Shown one piece after another: positions 18,290 to 27,618 of a stretch of 64,000 nucleotides of DNA. The DNA comes from Roseovarius salinarum (lineage in GTDB: Bacteria; Pseudomonadota; Alphaproteobacteria; Rhodobacterales; Rhodobacteraceae), in assembly GCF_002834145.1 (NCBI RefSeq), contig NZ_PHNT01000001.1, forward strand, positions 62,001 through 126,000, read 5' to 3'. A model generated the notes under the pieces. It was not told the DNA's origin, made no database searches, and was given only the letters and a program-made list of their open reading frames with translations. The number at the start of each line of letters is the position of its first letter. Positions within the stretch are counted from its first letter, which is position 1. A program made the translations under genes and the position numbers.

Positions 18290-19480
18290 TCACTGGTCTC
18301 CGTCTTGGCTGTTACTCGACGCGCCGTTCCGGGTGCTACCGGAGCGCTTCAACTGGTCGAGCGGCAGGTAGGGCACGACGCCATTGCCGTCGCCACTGCC
18401 GGCGAGCGATTCGTCGATGATCATCTTGTCGACGCTGCCAAGCGTGCGCTCGACAGTCTCCAGATAGAGACGCCGCTGCGTGACGGCGGGCGCCTGGTTG
18501 AATTCCTGCGCGACGGAGACGAAGCGGCTGGCCTCGCCGATCGCCTCGTTGACCACGCGTGCACGATACCCCTCGGCCTCCTGCACGACCTGCGCGGCAC
18601 GGCCGCGGGACTCGGCCAGAACCCGATTGGCATATGCGTCGGCTTCCCGTTGCAGCCGGTCACGCTCCTGCTCGGCGGCCTGCACCTCGCGGAACGCATC
18701 GATCACCTGTTGCGGCGGGTCCGCGGTGTCGAGGTTGAGGCGGACCACGTTGATGCCGCTTTCGTACGCGTCCAGCGTCTCCTGGATGCTCTGGCGGGCG
18801 GAGTCGGCGATGATGCCCCGGTCGCGGTTGAGAATGGGGGACAGGTTGCTGCGCGCGATAATCTCGCGCATCGTCGCGTCCGACACCGCCCGGACCGTCA
18901 GTTCCGGGTCGCGGATGTTGAACAACAGCTTCGACGGGTCCTTGACGTTCCAGACGACCTGGAAGTCGATGTCGACGATGTTTGCGTCAGTCGTCAGCAT
19001 CAGACCGTCGCTGCTGCGCCCGCCAGTCGTGCCGATGTCTTCCGTGCGTTCCGAGGTCACGTTGACAACATCATAGGTCATCAAAGGCCACGGCGCGAAA
19101 TTGAGGCCCGGCGTGCCCACCGACGAGAAGCTGCCGAGGAACAGCTCGACGGACTGTTCTTCCGGCTTGACGGTGTAGAAGCTCGCCGCACCCCACAGAA
19201 CGAGCGCGATCGCCCCGCCAAGGAGTACGCTCCCACGGCCGAAAGTCGGGCCGCCGCTGCCGGGTCCGCCGCCGCGGCCGCCGCCGCCGTCGCCGCGCCC
19301 GCCCATGAGCACCTTGAGCTGGTCCTGGCCCTTTTTGACCAGCTCGTCGATCTCGGGCATCTGGGAGCCGCCGCCCTCGGGCGGGCGGCGCCCGCCGTTG
19401 TTGTCACCGCGGTTGCGGTCTCCACCGCCGCCGCCCGAATTTCCGCCGCCCCCCCAGGGGCCGCCAGAATGTCCAGCCAT
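18290..19480 (-). CDS. hflK: FtsH protease modulator HflK
   Basis: 396 residues. A Gly-rich cytosolic N terminus (GGPWGGGGNSGGGGG and further Gly runs to about residue 78) precedes a transmembrane helix (VLLGGAIALVLWGAASFYTV) and a SPFH domain with the family segments QVVWNVKDPSKLLFNI and ESGINVVRLNL, then a coiled coil. It is the partner of HflC in regulating FtsH. It is first in the hflK-hflC-DUF2065 operon. Confidence 0.95.
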   Translation of the reverse strand: MAGHSGGPWGGGGNSGGGGGDRNRGDNNGGRRPPEGGGSQMPEIDELVKKGQDQLKVLMGGRGDGGGGRGGGPGSGGPTFGRGSVLLGGAIALVLWGAASFYTVKPEEQSVELFLGSFSSVGTPGLNFAPWPLMTYDVVNVTSERTEDIGTTGGRSSDGLMLTTDANIVDIDFQVVWNVKDPSKLLFNIRDPELTVRAVSDATMREIIARSNLSPILNRDRGIIADSARQSIQETLDAYESGINVVRLNLDTADPPQQVIDAFREVQAAEQERDRLQREADAYANRVLAESRGRAAQVVQEAEGYRARVVNEAIGEASRFVSVAQEFNQAPAVTQRRLYLETVERTLGSVDKMIIDESLAGSGDGNGVVPYLPLDQLKRSGSTRNGASSNSQDGDQ

Positions 19481-19547
19481 TGCGTTGTTCCCTTGTCTTG
19501 CCGTCCCTTCGGACGCTGTGTCTAACGTGTATGACGCCGGTGAAAAA

Positions 19548-20903
19548 TCAAGCCGTCCGCACCGGCGTGTTCATGGTCACGATTTCCTCGGACATCGTCG
19601 GGTGGACGGCCACCGTGCGGTCGAAATCCTCTTTCGTGGCGCCCATCTTGACCGCCACGCCCGCCAGCTGGATCAGCTCGCCCGCGCCCGGCGCGACGAT
19701 GTGGCACCCCAGCACCCTGCGCGACTCGGCGGCGACGATCAGCTTCATCAACACGCGGTCGGGTCGGCCGGCAAAGCTTTGCTGCATGGGCTTGAAGGAC
19801 GTGCAGTAGACCTCGATCGGCCCGTGCTCGCGCGCCTCTTCCTCCGACATCCCGACGGTGCCCATCTCGGGCTGCGTGAAGATCGCCGTGGGAATGTTGA
19901 CGTGATCCACGGGCGTCGGGTTGCCCTTGATGACCGTCTCGACGAAGGCCATGCCCTCGCGGATCGCCACCGGCGTGAGGTTCACCCGGTCGGTCACGTC
20001 GCCAATGGCGAAGACCGAGGGCACGCTGCTCTGGCTGTAGGCATCGACCTCGACCTCCCCGTTCCGGCCCAGCGCGACGCCCGCCTCCTCCAGGCCCATG
20101 TCCGCGGTATTGGGCGCACGGCCGGTGGCGAACATGACCTTGTCGAACACCCGTTCCGTGCCGTTCGTGGCCTTCACGCGGAAGCCGCCTTCGGTTTCCT
20201 CCATCTCGACGATGTTGGTGCCCAGGTGCAGGTTCACGCCCGACTGGATCATCTCGTCGGCGATCAGCCCGCGCGCCTCGCCGTCGAAGCCGCGCAGGAT
20301 CTGCGCGCCCCGGTAGAACTGCGTGACCTCGACGCCCAGCCCGTTGAGGATACAGGCGAATTCGCAGGCGATGTAGCCGCCGCCGATGATCAGCATGGAC
20401 TTCGGCAGCGCGTCGAGGTGGAAGATCTCGTTGCTGGTCAGCGCGTGCTCGGCGCCGGGGATGTCGGGCTTGACCGGCCACCCGCCGGTCGCCACCAGAA
20501 TGTGGCGCGCGCTGAACCGCTGCCCGGAGGCCAGTTCGACGGTGTGCGCGTCGGCCAGCCGCGCGCGGGTGTCGAAGCTTTCGACCGCGTTACGGCTCAG
20601 GATACCGCGATAGACGTCCTCCAGCCGGTCCAGCTCGGCATGCAGCTTCGTGCGGAACGCCGGCCAGTCGAAGCCGCCGGCGTGCACCGTCCAGCCGTAG
20701 CTCTGCGCATCCGCGATCGCGGCGGGGTATTCGCTGGCAAAGACCATCAGCTTCTTCGGCACGCAGCCGCGGATCACGCAGGTTCCGCCGTAGCGCGACT
20801 CCTCTGCCAGCGCGACCCGGGCGCCCGCCTGCGCGGCCACGCGCGCCGCGCGCACGCCCCCGGATCCGCCGCCGATGACGAAGAGATCGTAGTCGAAGTC
20901 CAT
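19548..20903 (-). CDS. gor: Glutathione-disulfide reductase
   Basis: 451-residue FAD flavoprotein that reduces oxidised glutathione with NADPH. The FAD-binding start is DLFVIGGGSGGVRAARVAA, the redox disulfide is GGTCVIRGCVPKKL (two Cys five residues apart), and the dimer-interface motif ending TVAVHPTMSEE gives the active-site His. The NAD(P) Rossmann motif is MLIIGGGYIACEFA. Good length for the family. It lies downstream of rpiA (32-base gap) on the same strand, probably in one operon; rpiA feeds the pentose phosphate pathway that also makes NADPH. Confidence 0.95.
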   Translation of the reverse strand: MDFDYDLFVIGGGSGGVRAARVAAQAGARVALAEESRYGGTCVIRGCVPKKLMVFASEYPAAIADAQSYGWTVHAGGFDWPAFRTKLHAELDRLEDVYRGILSRNAVESFDTRARLADAHTVELASGQRFSARHILVATGGWPVKPDIPGAEHALTSNEIFHLDALPKSMLIIGGGYIACEFACILNGLGVEVTQFYRGAQILRGFDGEARGLIADEMIQSGVNLHLGTNIVEMEETEGGFRVKATNGTERVFDKVMFATGRAPNTADMGLEEAGVALGRNGEVEVDAYSQSSVPSVFAIGDVTDRVNLTPVAIREGMAFVETVIKGNPTPVDHVNIPTAIFTQPEMGTVGMSEEEAREHGPIEVYCTSFKPMQQSFAGRPDRVLMKLIVAAESRRVLGCHIVAPGAGELIQLAGVAVKMGATKEDFDRTVAVHPTMSEEIVTMNTPVRTA

Positions 20904-20935
20904 GCCTGTGCTGTCCCCTTTGCCCCGTGTTGCCG

Positions 20936-21724
20936 TCAGTCGGCCATGTCCGAAAAAAGGTTCTCGGCCTCGACGAAATCCAGCCGGTCGGTTTCGACAG
21001 TGCCCTCGTTGATGTCGCGCGTTTCCACCCGGCCGTCGCCGTGACCAAGGACCACGATGTCGCAGATGTCGACGAACAGCCCGTTTTCCACCACGCCGGG
21101 AATCTGGTTGAGCACCAGCGCAAGCTGGCGCGGGTTGCCGATCCGGCCGAGGTGCAGGTCGATGATGTAATTGCCCTCGTCGGTGACATAGGCGTGGTCA
21201 CCGTTCATGCGCAGCGTGGTTTCGCGGCCCAGGACATCCATCGACACCAGCATTTCCTCGAGAAGCGACTTCGTGGTCTGCCAGCCGAAGGGGATGACCT
21301 CCACGGGCAGCGGGAACGCGCCGAGGCGTTCGACCTCCTTGCCCAGGTCTGCGATGACGACCATCCGGTCGCTGGCCGTGGCCACGATCTTTTCCTGCAG
21401 CAGCGCGCCGCCGCCGCCCTTGATGAGGTTCAGGTCGCCGTCGAACTCGTCCGCACCGTCGATGGTGATGTCCAGCCAACGCGCCTCGTCCAGGCTGATG
21501 ACCTCGATACCGACCTCGCTGGCCAGCTGGGCGGTGCGCGTCGAGGTGGGCACGCCCCTGATGTTCAACCCGTCCTCGCGCACCAGTTCGCCCAGGCAGC
21601 GGATCATCCAGGCGGCGGTGCTGCCGGTGCCCAGGCCCACGCGCATGCCGTCCTCGACGTAATCGACCGCACGCTTGGCGGCCACGAACTTGGCCTTGTC
21701 GATGGGCGACAGCTCTCCGGACAT
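20936..21724 (-). CDS. rpiA: Ribose-5-phosphate isomerase A
   Basis: 262 residues. It interconverts ribose 5-phosphate and ribulose 5-phosphate. Motifs are VGLGTGSTAAWMI (phosphate loop), TIDGADEFDGDLNLIKGGGG with the catalytic acid, and EKIVATASDRMVVIAD. The C terminus extends about 30 residues beyond the E. coli enzyme. The start MSGELSPIDKAKF fits homologues. Confidence 0.96.
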   Translation of the reverse strand: MSGELSPIDKAKFVAAKRAVDYVEDGMRVGLGTGSTAAWMIRCLGELVREDGLNIRGVPTSTRTAQLASEVGIEVISLDEARWLDITIDGADEFDGDLNLIKGGGGALLQEKIVATASDRMVVIADLGKEVERLGAFPLPVEVIPFGWQTTKSLLEEMLVSMDVLGRETTLRMNGDHAYVTDEGNYIIDLHLGRIGNPRQLALVLNQIPGVVENGLFVDICDIVVLGHGDGRVETRDINEGTVETDRLDFVEAENLFSDMAD

Positions 21725-21845
21725 GGGCGCGACTCCTGGCGATCCTTCCGCCGCCGGTTATAGGGAAGTTGGCGCAGGGGTGCGAGAGGCAATTGTCATG
21801 GGCCGCGGGCTGGCGCCGGGCATGGTTCCGCGCCATGGTGGGGCC

Positions 21846-22547
21846 ATGACCACCTACCGGCTTCACTACGCCCCCGACAACGCGTCGCTGATCGTCCGGC
21901 TGGCGCTGGAGGAACTGGCCGCGCCATATGCCACCGTGCTCGTGGACCGCGCCACGCGCGGACACAAGGCGCCGGATTACCTCCGGCTCAATCCCAACGG
22001 GCTGATCCCGGTGCTGGAAACGCCCGACGGGCCCCTGTTCGAGACCGGCGCGATCCTGCTGTGGCTGGCCGACCGGCACGGCGCGCTGGCCCCCGCGCCC
22101 GACAGTGCCGACCGCGCCGGGTTTCTCAAGTGGCTGTTCTTCACCGCGAACACCCTGCACCCGGCCCTGCGCCTGACATTCTATCCGGGGCAGTACGTGG
22201 GTGAGGATGCGGGCGCGCAGACCCGTCTGCGCGCGCACATGCAGGGCGAGATCGGTCACCACCTCGACAAGCTGGAGGCCGTGGCCGGGCAGGCCCCGGG
22301 CTGGTTCGCCGCCCCGGCGCCCACCGGGCTGGACATCTACGTTGCGCCGCTGCTGCGCTGGCTCGCGCTGTTCCCGGTCGGCGAAAGCGGCTGGTTCGAC
22401 CTTGGGCGCTGGCCGCGCCTGCACGCGATGGCCGAGGCACTGGAGGCCCGCGACAGCGTGGCCGCCGCGGTCGCGGCGGAGGGGCTGGGCCCGCAGCCCT
22501 TCACCGCCCCGCGCCACGCCGACCCGCCCGAGGGCACTGCGACCTGA
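21846..22547 (+). CDS. Glutathione S-transferase family protein
   Basis: 233 residues. The thioredoxin-like N-terminal domain has LRLNPNGLIPVLETPDGPLF (cis-Pro) and ETGAILLWLAD for glutathione binding. The C-terminal domain has TGLDIYVAPLLRWL. The Ser in YAPDNASLIVRLAL is a candidate active-site residue. Different subgroup from the transferase at 2576. An in-frame ATG 24 bases upstream is possible; 21846 (MTTYRLHYAP) fits the fold. Divergent from rpiA. Confidence 0.85.
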   Translation: MTTYRLHYAPDNASLIVRLALEELAAPYATVLVDRATRGHKAPDYLRLNPNGLIPVLETPDGPLFETGAILLWLADRHGALAPAPDSADRAGFLKWLFFTANTLHPALRLTFYPGQYVGEDAGAQTRLRAHMQGEIGHHLDKLEAVAGQAPGWFAAPAPTGLDIYVAPLLRWLALFPVGESGWFDLGRWPRLHAMAEALEARDSVAAAVAAEGLGPQPFTAPRHADPPEGTAT

Positions 22548-22553
22548 CGCGCC

Positions 22554-23519
22554 CTAGCCTTCGCCCGGGCGGGCGGGCACGGCCTTGAGGTAAGCGGCGA
22601 TCGCCCTCCGGTCGGATCCGGACAGATGGGCGAGGTTGCGCCGCACGGCCTCCATCGCGAAACCGTAGTCCCCCGCCGCGGCATGGGTGGCGGCCGGCAG
22701 GAGCCCCTGCGCGATCTCCTCCACGCTGCGCCCGGCGATCCCGGGCGCGCCCGACGTGATGTTCGGCACCGGGCCGCTTGCCAGTTTCGTGCTGCCGGCC
22801 AGCCAGCGCCGGTAATCGGGGCCACCCAGCGCATCGCGCGGCGTGTGGCAGGCGCCGCAGTGCCCGATCGCCTCGACAAGGTATCGGCCGCGGGACACTT
22901 GCGGGCCGGCGTCGGCAACAGACACCACCGGCGCGGGCCGCAGGTAGAGGCGCTTCCACACGCCCAGGGCGCGCCGGCTGCGGAAGGGCGCGCGCAACGC
23001 GTGCCCGGCCACCACGTTGGGCACCGGCGGCAGGCCGCGCAGGTAGGCCCATAGGTCACGGATGTCGGCCCCCGTCATGCGCGCGTACGAGGTGTAGGGA
23101 AACGCCGGGTAGTAATGCGCGCCGTCCGGGCGCCGCCCGCGGCGCATGGCGGCGTCGAACTCCGCCAGCGTCCAGGTGCCGATGCCGGTGGCCGTGTCCG
23201 GCGAGATGTTGGGCACGCGGAAGGTGCCGAAGCGGGTATCCAGCCTGCGCCCGCCGCCCAGCCGCGGCACCCCGCGCGCGTCCGCGCCGGGCAAGGCATG
23301 GCAGGTCGCGCAACCGCCGGCCCGGAAAACCGCCGCGCCGTTGGCCAGGTCGGTTTCGCCCGCCGCTCTTGCCGCCGTGCCGTCGCCGCCGCCCCTTGGC
23401 CCGGAGCAGGCCGCCAGCCCCATGAGGGCGGCCAGGACACCGGCCGCGACAACAAGCGCGCAGTTGATCGCCGCGCGTCCTGCCGGTGCCCCGGCGCCCC
23501 TGACAGGCCCCTCTGCCAC
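22554..23519 (-). CDS. Diheme cytochrome c, lipoprotein-like
   Basis: 321 residues with two haem c sites, CATCH (70-74) and CGACH (221-225), and candidate Met ligands further on. The N terminus has a hydrophobic stretch ending LAACSG, so Cys38 may be lipidated and the protein anchored on the periplasmic side. It resembles the cytochrome subunits of PQQ/flavin alcohol and gluconate dehydrogenases, but has two haems rather than three and no dehydrogenase beside it. It starts at GTG 23519, 10 bases after the lipid A oxidase-like gene. The electron donor is unknown. Confidence 0.82.
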   Translation of the reverse strand: MAEGPVRGAGAPAGRAAINCALVVAAGVLAALMGLAACSGPRGGGDGTAARAAGETDLANGAAVFRAGGCATCHALPGADARGVPRLGGGRRLDTRFGTFRVPNISPDTATGIGTWTLAEFDAAMRRGRRPDGAHYYPAFPYTSYARMTGADIRDLWAYLRGLPPVPNVVAGHALRAPFRSRRALGVWKRLYLRPAPVVSVADAGPQVSRGRYLVEAIGHCGACHTPRDALGGPDYRRWLAGSTKLASGPVPNITSGAPGIAGRSVEEIAQGLLPAATHAAAGDYGFAMEAVRRNLAHLSGSDRRAIAAYLKAVPARPGEG

Positions 23520-23529
23520 GTCGGGATGC

Positions 23530-24225
23530 CTAGCGTTTCTTCAGGGTGTAGGACACGCCGATGGAGACCTGGTTGCTGATGACCTCGGTCGACAACCGGC
23601 CGCCGCCCGACAGGTCGGCGCTGATGTCGGCATAGCCCGTCTTCAGCTCGCCGAAGACGGCCCATCGCGCGTTGATGCGCGCCTCGACGCCGATCAGCGC
23701 CTCGGCCGCCGGGCCGCCGAACTGGTATTCCGATGTGCGGCTGGTCCCGGCCAGGTTGGTCACCTCGACGTGCGGCGTGGTGAACCCCACGCCGGCGCCG
23801 ACGTAGGGCGTGACCCGGCTGTCGTTGAGGAACCGGTAGTGCAGGTTGCCCGTGACCATGTTGATCCCGTCGGTGAATTCCAGCTCGGCAAAGGGGGCGG
23901 GCATGGGATCGGCCGTCACCTTCGTGTGCGCGTTGTCGATGGCCACGCCCCACCGCGGGCGATCCTCGAACCACCAGGTCGCGCGCACCCCGAAATACGG
24001 TGGCAGCTTGAGCGATTCGCCGTCCCAGCTGGCCCGCACGCGGCCCGGCCCGCCGCCGCGGTTGAAATCGTAATCCACGGTCGAGTCGGGCGAAAAATTG
24101 CCCCCGGAATAGACCGAAAGCACCATCTCGGCCCGCGCCGGGGCGGCGGCAATCGCGGCCACCAGGACGGCACAGGCCAGCCGCCGCGCGGCCGGCCATG
24201 AACGGATGAGGTCGGATATTGTCAC
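23530..24225 (-). CDS. Outer-membrane beta-barrel protein, lipid A oxidase (LpxQ)-like
   Basis: 231 residues starting at GTG 24225 (GAAGG upstream), with a signal peptide ending APARA. The mature chain has alternating aromatic/hydrophobic strands of an 8-stranded barrel and the blocks LPPYFGVRATWWFED, FTDGINMVTGNL and RVTPYVGAGVGFTTPHVEV, which I associate with proteins annotated as lipid A oxidase in Rhizobium and Rhodobacteraceae. LpxQ oxidises the proximal glucosamine of lipid A to aminogluconate with oxygen. The activity here is inferred from this resemblance; a plain porin-like barrel is the alternative. It is the first gene of a pair with a diheme cytochrome c. Confidence 0.6.
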   Translation of the reverse strand: MTISDLIRSWPAARRLACAVLVAAIAAAPARAEMVLSVYSGGNFSPDSTVDYDFNRGGGPGRVRASWDGESLKLPPYFGVRATWWFEDRPRWGVAIDNAHTKVTADPMPAPFAELEFTDGINMVTGNLHYRFLNDSRVTPYVGAGVGFTTPHVEVTNLAGTSRTSEYQFGGPAAEALIGVEARINARWAVFGELKTGYADISADLSGGGRLSTEVISNQVSIGVSYTLKKR

Positions 24226-24517
24226 GGCATTCGCCTTCGTGCTCCGATGGGCCGGGTGCCGCGGCCCGATCACAAGACGGGCGGCGCGCGGCACGCGTCC
24301 ACTGTCCCGGCAAGGCACGGCACCAGCCGCGCCGGAACTGCCGCCGGCCACCGACCGGTCTTACTTGTCCCTCTTTCGCCCTGCGCCCGCAACGGCACGT
24401 TTCGCCGCATCCCCGGCGCCACGGCCCGCGCAAGCCAGTCACCGGCGGAAATGGCGCGGCACCGCTTGAACCGCCCGTGCAACGGTGTTGCGGTGATCGC
24501 GCCAACGCGAGACCGCC
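24226..24517. other. Divergent intergenic region
   Basis: 292 bases between the LpxQ-like gene (minus) and the cysteine-rich gene (plus). It should hold both promoters, but no clear -35/-10 pair or operator stands out. No convincing coding frame seen. Confidence 0.4.
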
Positions 24518-24730
24518 ATGACCCGGATCAGCCTGCAATCGACACTGCGCTGCCCCAAGTGCGGCCACCGTGAGACCCTGGAGATGCCGACCGACTGCTG
24601 CCGGTGGTTCCACGCGTGCGGGGGCTGCGGCGCGATCCTGCGGCCGAAGCCGGGGGACTGCTGCGTGTTCTGTTCCTACGGCACGCATCCCTGCCCGCCG
24701 GCCCGGGACGGCGGACACTGCTGCGGATGA
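24518..24730 (+). CDS. Small cysteine-rich zinc-ribbon-like protein (GDCCVFCSYG motif)
   Basis: 70 residues with 12 cysteines: CPKC (12-15), CC (27-28), CGGC (34-37), GDCCVFCSYGTHPCP (48-59) and a terminal CC. The first part looks like a zinc ribbon. The GDCCVFCSYG block is a recurrent motif in small proteobacterial proteins often seen near mercury or other metal resistance genes; no such genes are present here. Function unknown; metal binding is inferred. sdaA follows after about 80 bases. Confidence 0.72.
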   Translation: MTRISLQSTLRCPKCGHRETLEMPTDCCRWFHACGGCGAILRPKPGDCCVFCSYGTHPCPPARDGGHCCG

Positions 24731-24809
24731 AAGATACCTTGCGTCGCTTTCGGACAAGCCGCCCCCCGGCACGACATCCATAAAGCGCGAAAGGTTGGGA
24801 GCGCGCGAA

Positions 24810-26183
24810 ATGTTTCTGTCCGTCTTCGAGATGTTCAAGGTCGGCATCGGGCCGTCGTCGTCGCACACCATGGGGCCCATGGTGGCCGCGGGACGGTTCC
24901 TGGACCTTATGCGCGCCTCGCCCTTCGAGTTCGCCGGCCTCAAGGGGTCGCTGCACGGCAGCCTGGCCTTCACCGGGGTCGGCCACGCCACCGACCGGGC
25001 CACCATCCTCGGGCTTGCCGGGTTCCGCCCCGACGACTACGACCGGGATGCCGCCGAGGCCACGCTCGACGAGATCCGCGACAGCCACGTGATCCGCCCG
25101 CCGGGTCTGCCCGTGCTGAATTTCCACCCCAAGGAAGACCTTGTCTTCGACTTCGGACCCAACCTGCCCGGCCACGCCAACGGGATGATCCTGATGGCCA
25201 CCGACGCGCAGGGCGACGTGATCCTGCAGGAAACCTACTACTCCGTCGGCGGCGGCTTCGTGCTGACCGAGGCCGAGCTGGCCGCGGGGCGCGACACCGA
25301 CGACGGCCCGCCGGTACCCTACCCGTTCAAGTCCGCCGCCGAGATGCTCGAGATGGCCGAGACATCGGGCAAGACCATCGCGCAGATGAAGCGCGACAAC
25401 GAGGTCTCGCGCGGCGGCGCGGCCGGGCTGCGCTCGGGCGTCGCCCGCATCTGGCAGGTGATGAACGACTGCATCGAACGCGGTGTCGCGACCGAGGGCG
25501 AGCTGCCCGGCGGTCTTTACGTGCGGCGCCGCGCCAAGGGCATCCGCGACGCGCTGGTCGAAGAGCGCGGCACCAACCTGAACGCGCCGCACAAGATCAA
25601 CGACTGGATCAGCCTCTACGCCATGGCCGTGAACGAGGAGAACGCCGCCGGCGGGCAGGTCGTCACCGCCCCCACCAACGGCGCGGCGGGCGTGGTGCCG
25701 GCGGTCATCAAGTACTGGCTCGATCACGTGCCCGGCGCGACCGAGGACCGGGTCGAGGACTTCCTGCTGACCGCGGCGGCCATCGGGGGGCTGGTGAAAT
25801 ACAACGCCTCGATCTCTGGCGCCGAGGCGGGCTGCCAGGCCGAGGTGGGCAGCGCCGCGGCGATGGGCGCCGCCGGGCTGGCGGCGGTGCTGGGCGGCAC
25901 GCCGGCCCAGATCGAGAACGCCGCCGAGATCGCGCTGGAACATCACCTTGGCATGACCTGCGACCCGGTGAAGGGGCTGGTGCAGGTCCCCTGCATCGAG
26001 CGCAACGGCCTGGGCGCGATCAAGGCCGTCAGCGCCGCCAGCCTCGCGCTGCGCGGCGACGGCACCCACCTCGTGCCGCTGGACAACTGCATCGAGACGA
26101 TGCGCCAGACCGGCGCGGACATGAGCGAGAAGTACAAGGAAACCTCGCTGGGCGGGCTGGCGGTGAACGTGCCCAACTGCTGA
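24810..26183 (+). CDS. sdaA: L-serine ammonia-lyase (single-chain, iron-sulfur)
   Basis: 457 residues. It converts L-serine to pyruvate and ammonia using a [4Fe-4S] cluster. The beta-domain start [20 protein letters not shown] is typical, and the alpha domain has the Cys-containing blocks [38 protein letters not shown] and a C-terminal NVPNC, the terminal Cys being a known feature of type 2 enzymes. The ATG at 24810 was chosen although the frame is open upstream, because it matches the family start. Confidence 0.96.
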   Translation: MFLSVFEMFKVGIGPSSSHTMGPMVAAGRFLDLMRASPFEFAGLKGSLHGSLAFTGVGHATDRATILGLAGFRPDDYDRDAAEATLDEIRDSHVIRPPGLPVLNFHPKEDLVFDFGPNLPGHANGMILMATDAQGDVILQETYYSVGGGFVLTEAELAAGRDTDDGPPVPYPFKSAAEMLEMAETSGKTIAQMKRDNEVSRGGAAGLRSGVARIWQVMNDCIERGVATEGELPGGLYVRRRAKGIRDALVEERGTNLNAPHKINDWISLYAMAVNEENAAGGQVVTAPTNGAAGVVPAVIKYWLDHVPGATEDRVEDFLLTAAAIGGLVKYNASISGAEAGCQAEVGSAAAMGAAGLAAVLGGTPAQIENAAEIALEHHLGMTCDPVKGLVQVPCIERNGLGAIKAVSAASLALRGDGTHLVPLDNCIETMRQTGADMSEKYKETSLGGLAVNVPNC

Positions 26184-26208
26184 GGGGGCGGGCGGTGACG
26201 ACGCCCCC
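26184..26208 (+). terminator. Possible hairpin after sdaA
   Basis: GGGGGCG (26184-26190) can pair with CGCCCCC (26202-26208) directly after the sdaA stop. There is no T tract, so it may only protect the RNA end. Confidence 0.35.
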
Positions 26209-26333
26209 GCGCATCCCGCGGCACCGGGCGTGCGGCCAGGTCGACCGCCTTTCATCCGCGACATGAGCGCCTGCACAAGGACATTCATGTGGTATGCTCG
26301 TGCCCAAGAACGTCCCGGCAGGAGTTTTGCCCG

Positions 26334-27314
26334 ATGCTGTTGAATGCCCTCCGTCTCACCGTCGCCGTCATGGTCATCGCCGCCTTGCCTGGGCCGCAGG
26401 GCGCGCGGGCGGCGCCGCAAACGCCCGGGATTCCCGCCTGGCTGCAAAAGCATGTCGGCACGGGCGAGGGCCAGATCGCCCCGGTGGTCCTGCGCAGGGC
26501 CCGCGCGCTTTACCAGCGCAAGGTCAGCCGCGGCGAGGTCACGAATCCCTGCTACCTGGCCAAGGACGCGACCCGCCCCAGCGGCACGCCCGACGGCCGC
26601 CCGGCGCCGCGGTTCTACGTCATCTGCGAGGTCAGCAAATCCTTCCGCGCGGTGTCGTCGGGCTATGGCAACGGGCGGAAACTGCCACGCGCCGATTTCT
26701 CGAACGGCCGGCAATGCGCGAGGCACTTCAGCAACGCGGAAGGGTCGAAGCTGACGATGGGCGGGCCCTACATGACGGCCGAGACACGGACATCCCTCAA
26801 GGGCTATTACCGAAAATCCGGCGAGAGGCGGCCACTTTACCGCACGTTCCTTCTGTATGACGGGGAAGGCGAAACCGAAAACGCACGGGAGCGCGCGATC
26901 GGCGGGCATCCGGCGGTCTTCCTGAGGTGGACGTGCCGTTTCAGGAAACCCGACAGCCCGCATGCCGACGCAGACGGATACGTCCCGTTCGGGAACCTGG
27001 TGAATTACACGGGCGGGCGCAGCAACGGCTGCACGACCTGGTCGCGGCCCGAGGCCCGGGAAATCCTCGAGCAGGTGGCGGGACATCCCACGACGCTTTA
27101 TGTCTATCCCGAATCCCGCGACATCAACGCCGTTGCAACCGCGGTGAAGACCGGAACCTCGCTGTCGCGCGCCGGTCTCTACTGGAACGCCAGATGCCTG
27201 GACGCAATCGACGCGCCGAAATTCTGGCCCAAGGCCAAGCTGCAGCCGATCATCGATGAATGGCGGGCCTCGCTGCCCGAACGGCCACCGCTGGAACTAC
27301 CGATCTGCAACTGA
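26334..27314 (+). CDS. Exported protein, YkuD_2/murein L,D-transpeptidase-like
   Basis: 326 residues with a signal peptide (LRLTVAVMVIAALPGPQGARAA). The block NYTGGRSNGCTTWSRPEAREIL resembles the Ser/Asn-x-Gly-Cys active-site signature of L,D-transpeptidases, in particular the murein L,D-transpeptidase catalytic-domain (YkuD_2) group, and TMGGPYMTAETRTSLKG could form the preceding catalytic strand. If so, it would make 3-3 cross-links or attach proteins to peptidoglycan in the periplasm. The match is by motif only. CAGGAG lies upstream of ATG 26334. A degraded insertion element follows. Confidence 0.5.
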   Translation: MLLNALRLTVAVMVIAALPGPQGARAAPQTPGIPAWLQKHVGTGEGQIAPVVLRRARALYQRKVSRGEVTNPCYLAKDATRPSGTPDGRPAPRFYVICEVSKSFRAVSSGYGNGRKLPRADFSNGRQCARHFSNAEGSKLTMGGPYMTAETRTSLKGYYRKSGERRPLYRTFLLYDGEGETENARERAIGGHPAVFLRWTCRFRKPDSPHADADGYVPFGNLVNYTGGRSNGCTTWSRPEAREILEQVAGHPTTLYVYPESRDINAVATAVKTGTSLSRAGLYWNARCLDAIDAPKFWPKAKLQPIIDEWRASLPERPPLELPICN

Positions 27315-27423
27315 AAGGACCGGGCGCGATGACCGCGCCGGGGCTGCGCCACGGTGTCGGGATCGCGCAGGGTGCCGATGACGTGCCCCGGGATTGTCCG
27401 CAACTCTGGATCAGAGTCCGGCC

Positions 27424-27618
27424 CGATCAGAGGGCGGACAGATCATCGGCATCCTCGCGGCACATGAGGCCGGCGCGTCGTGCGCCGGCCTGTGCCGAAC
27501 GCACGGCATGTCGGAAGGAACCTTCTGCAAATGGAAGGCCAAGTTCGGCGGCATGACGGTGCCGGAGGCGAAGCGGCCGCAGGCGCTCGACGACGAGACT
27601 GGCAAGCTCAAGAAGCTG
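27424..27618 (+). pseudogene. IS3-family OrfA transposase remnant
   Basis: The frame encodes QIIGILAAHEAGASCAGLCR, then THGMSEGTFCKWKAKFGG and, further on, DDETGKLKKL, the helix-turn-helix region of IS3/IS2-type OrfA proteins. The homology lacks the usual basic start and stops abruptly after KLKKL, before the leucine zipper ends. No OrfB (DDE integrase) or terminal repeats were found, so it is a dead fragment. Confidence 0.8.

Noticed and set aside
24528..27086. An 852-codon open frame on the minus strand
   Set aside because: Antisense to the cysteine-rich gene, sdaA and most of the exported transpeptidase-like gene; no family recognisable.
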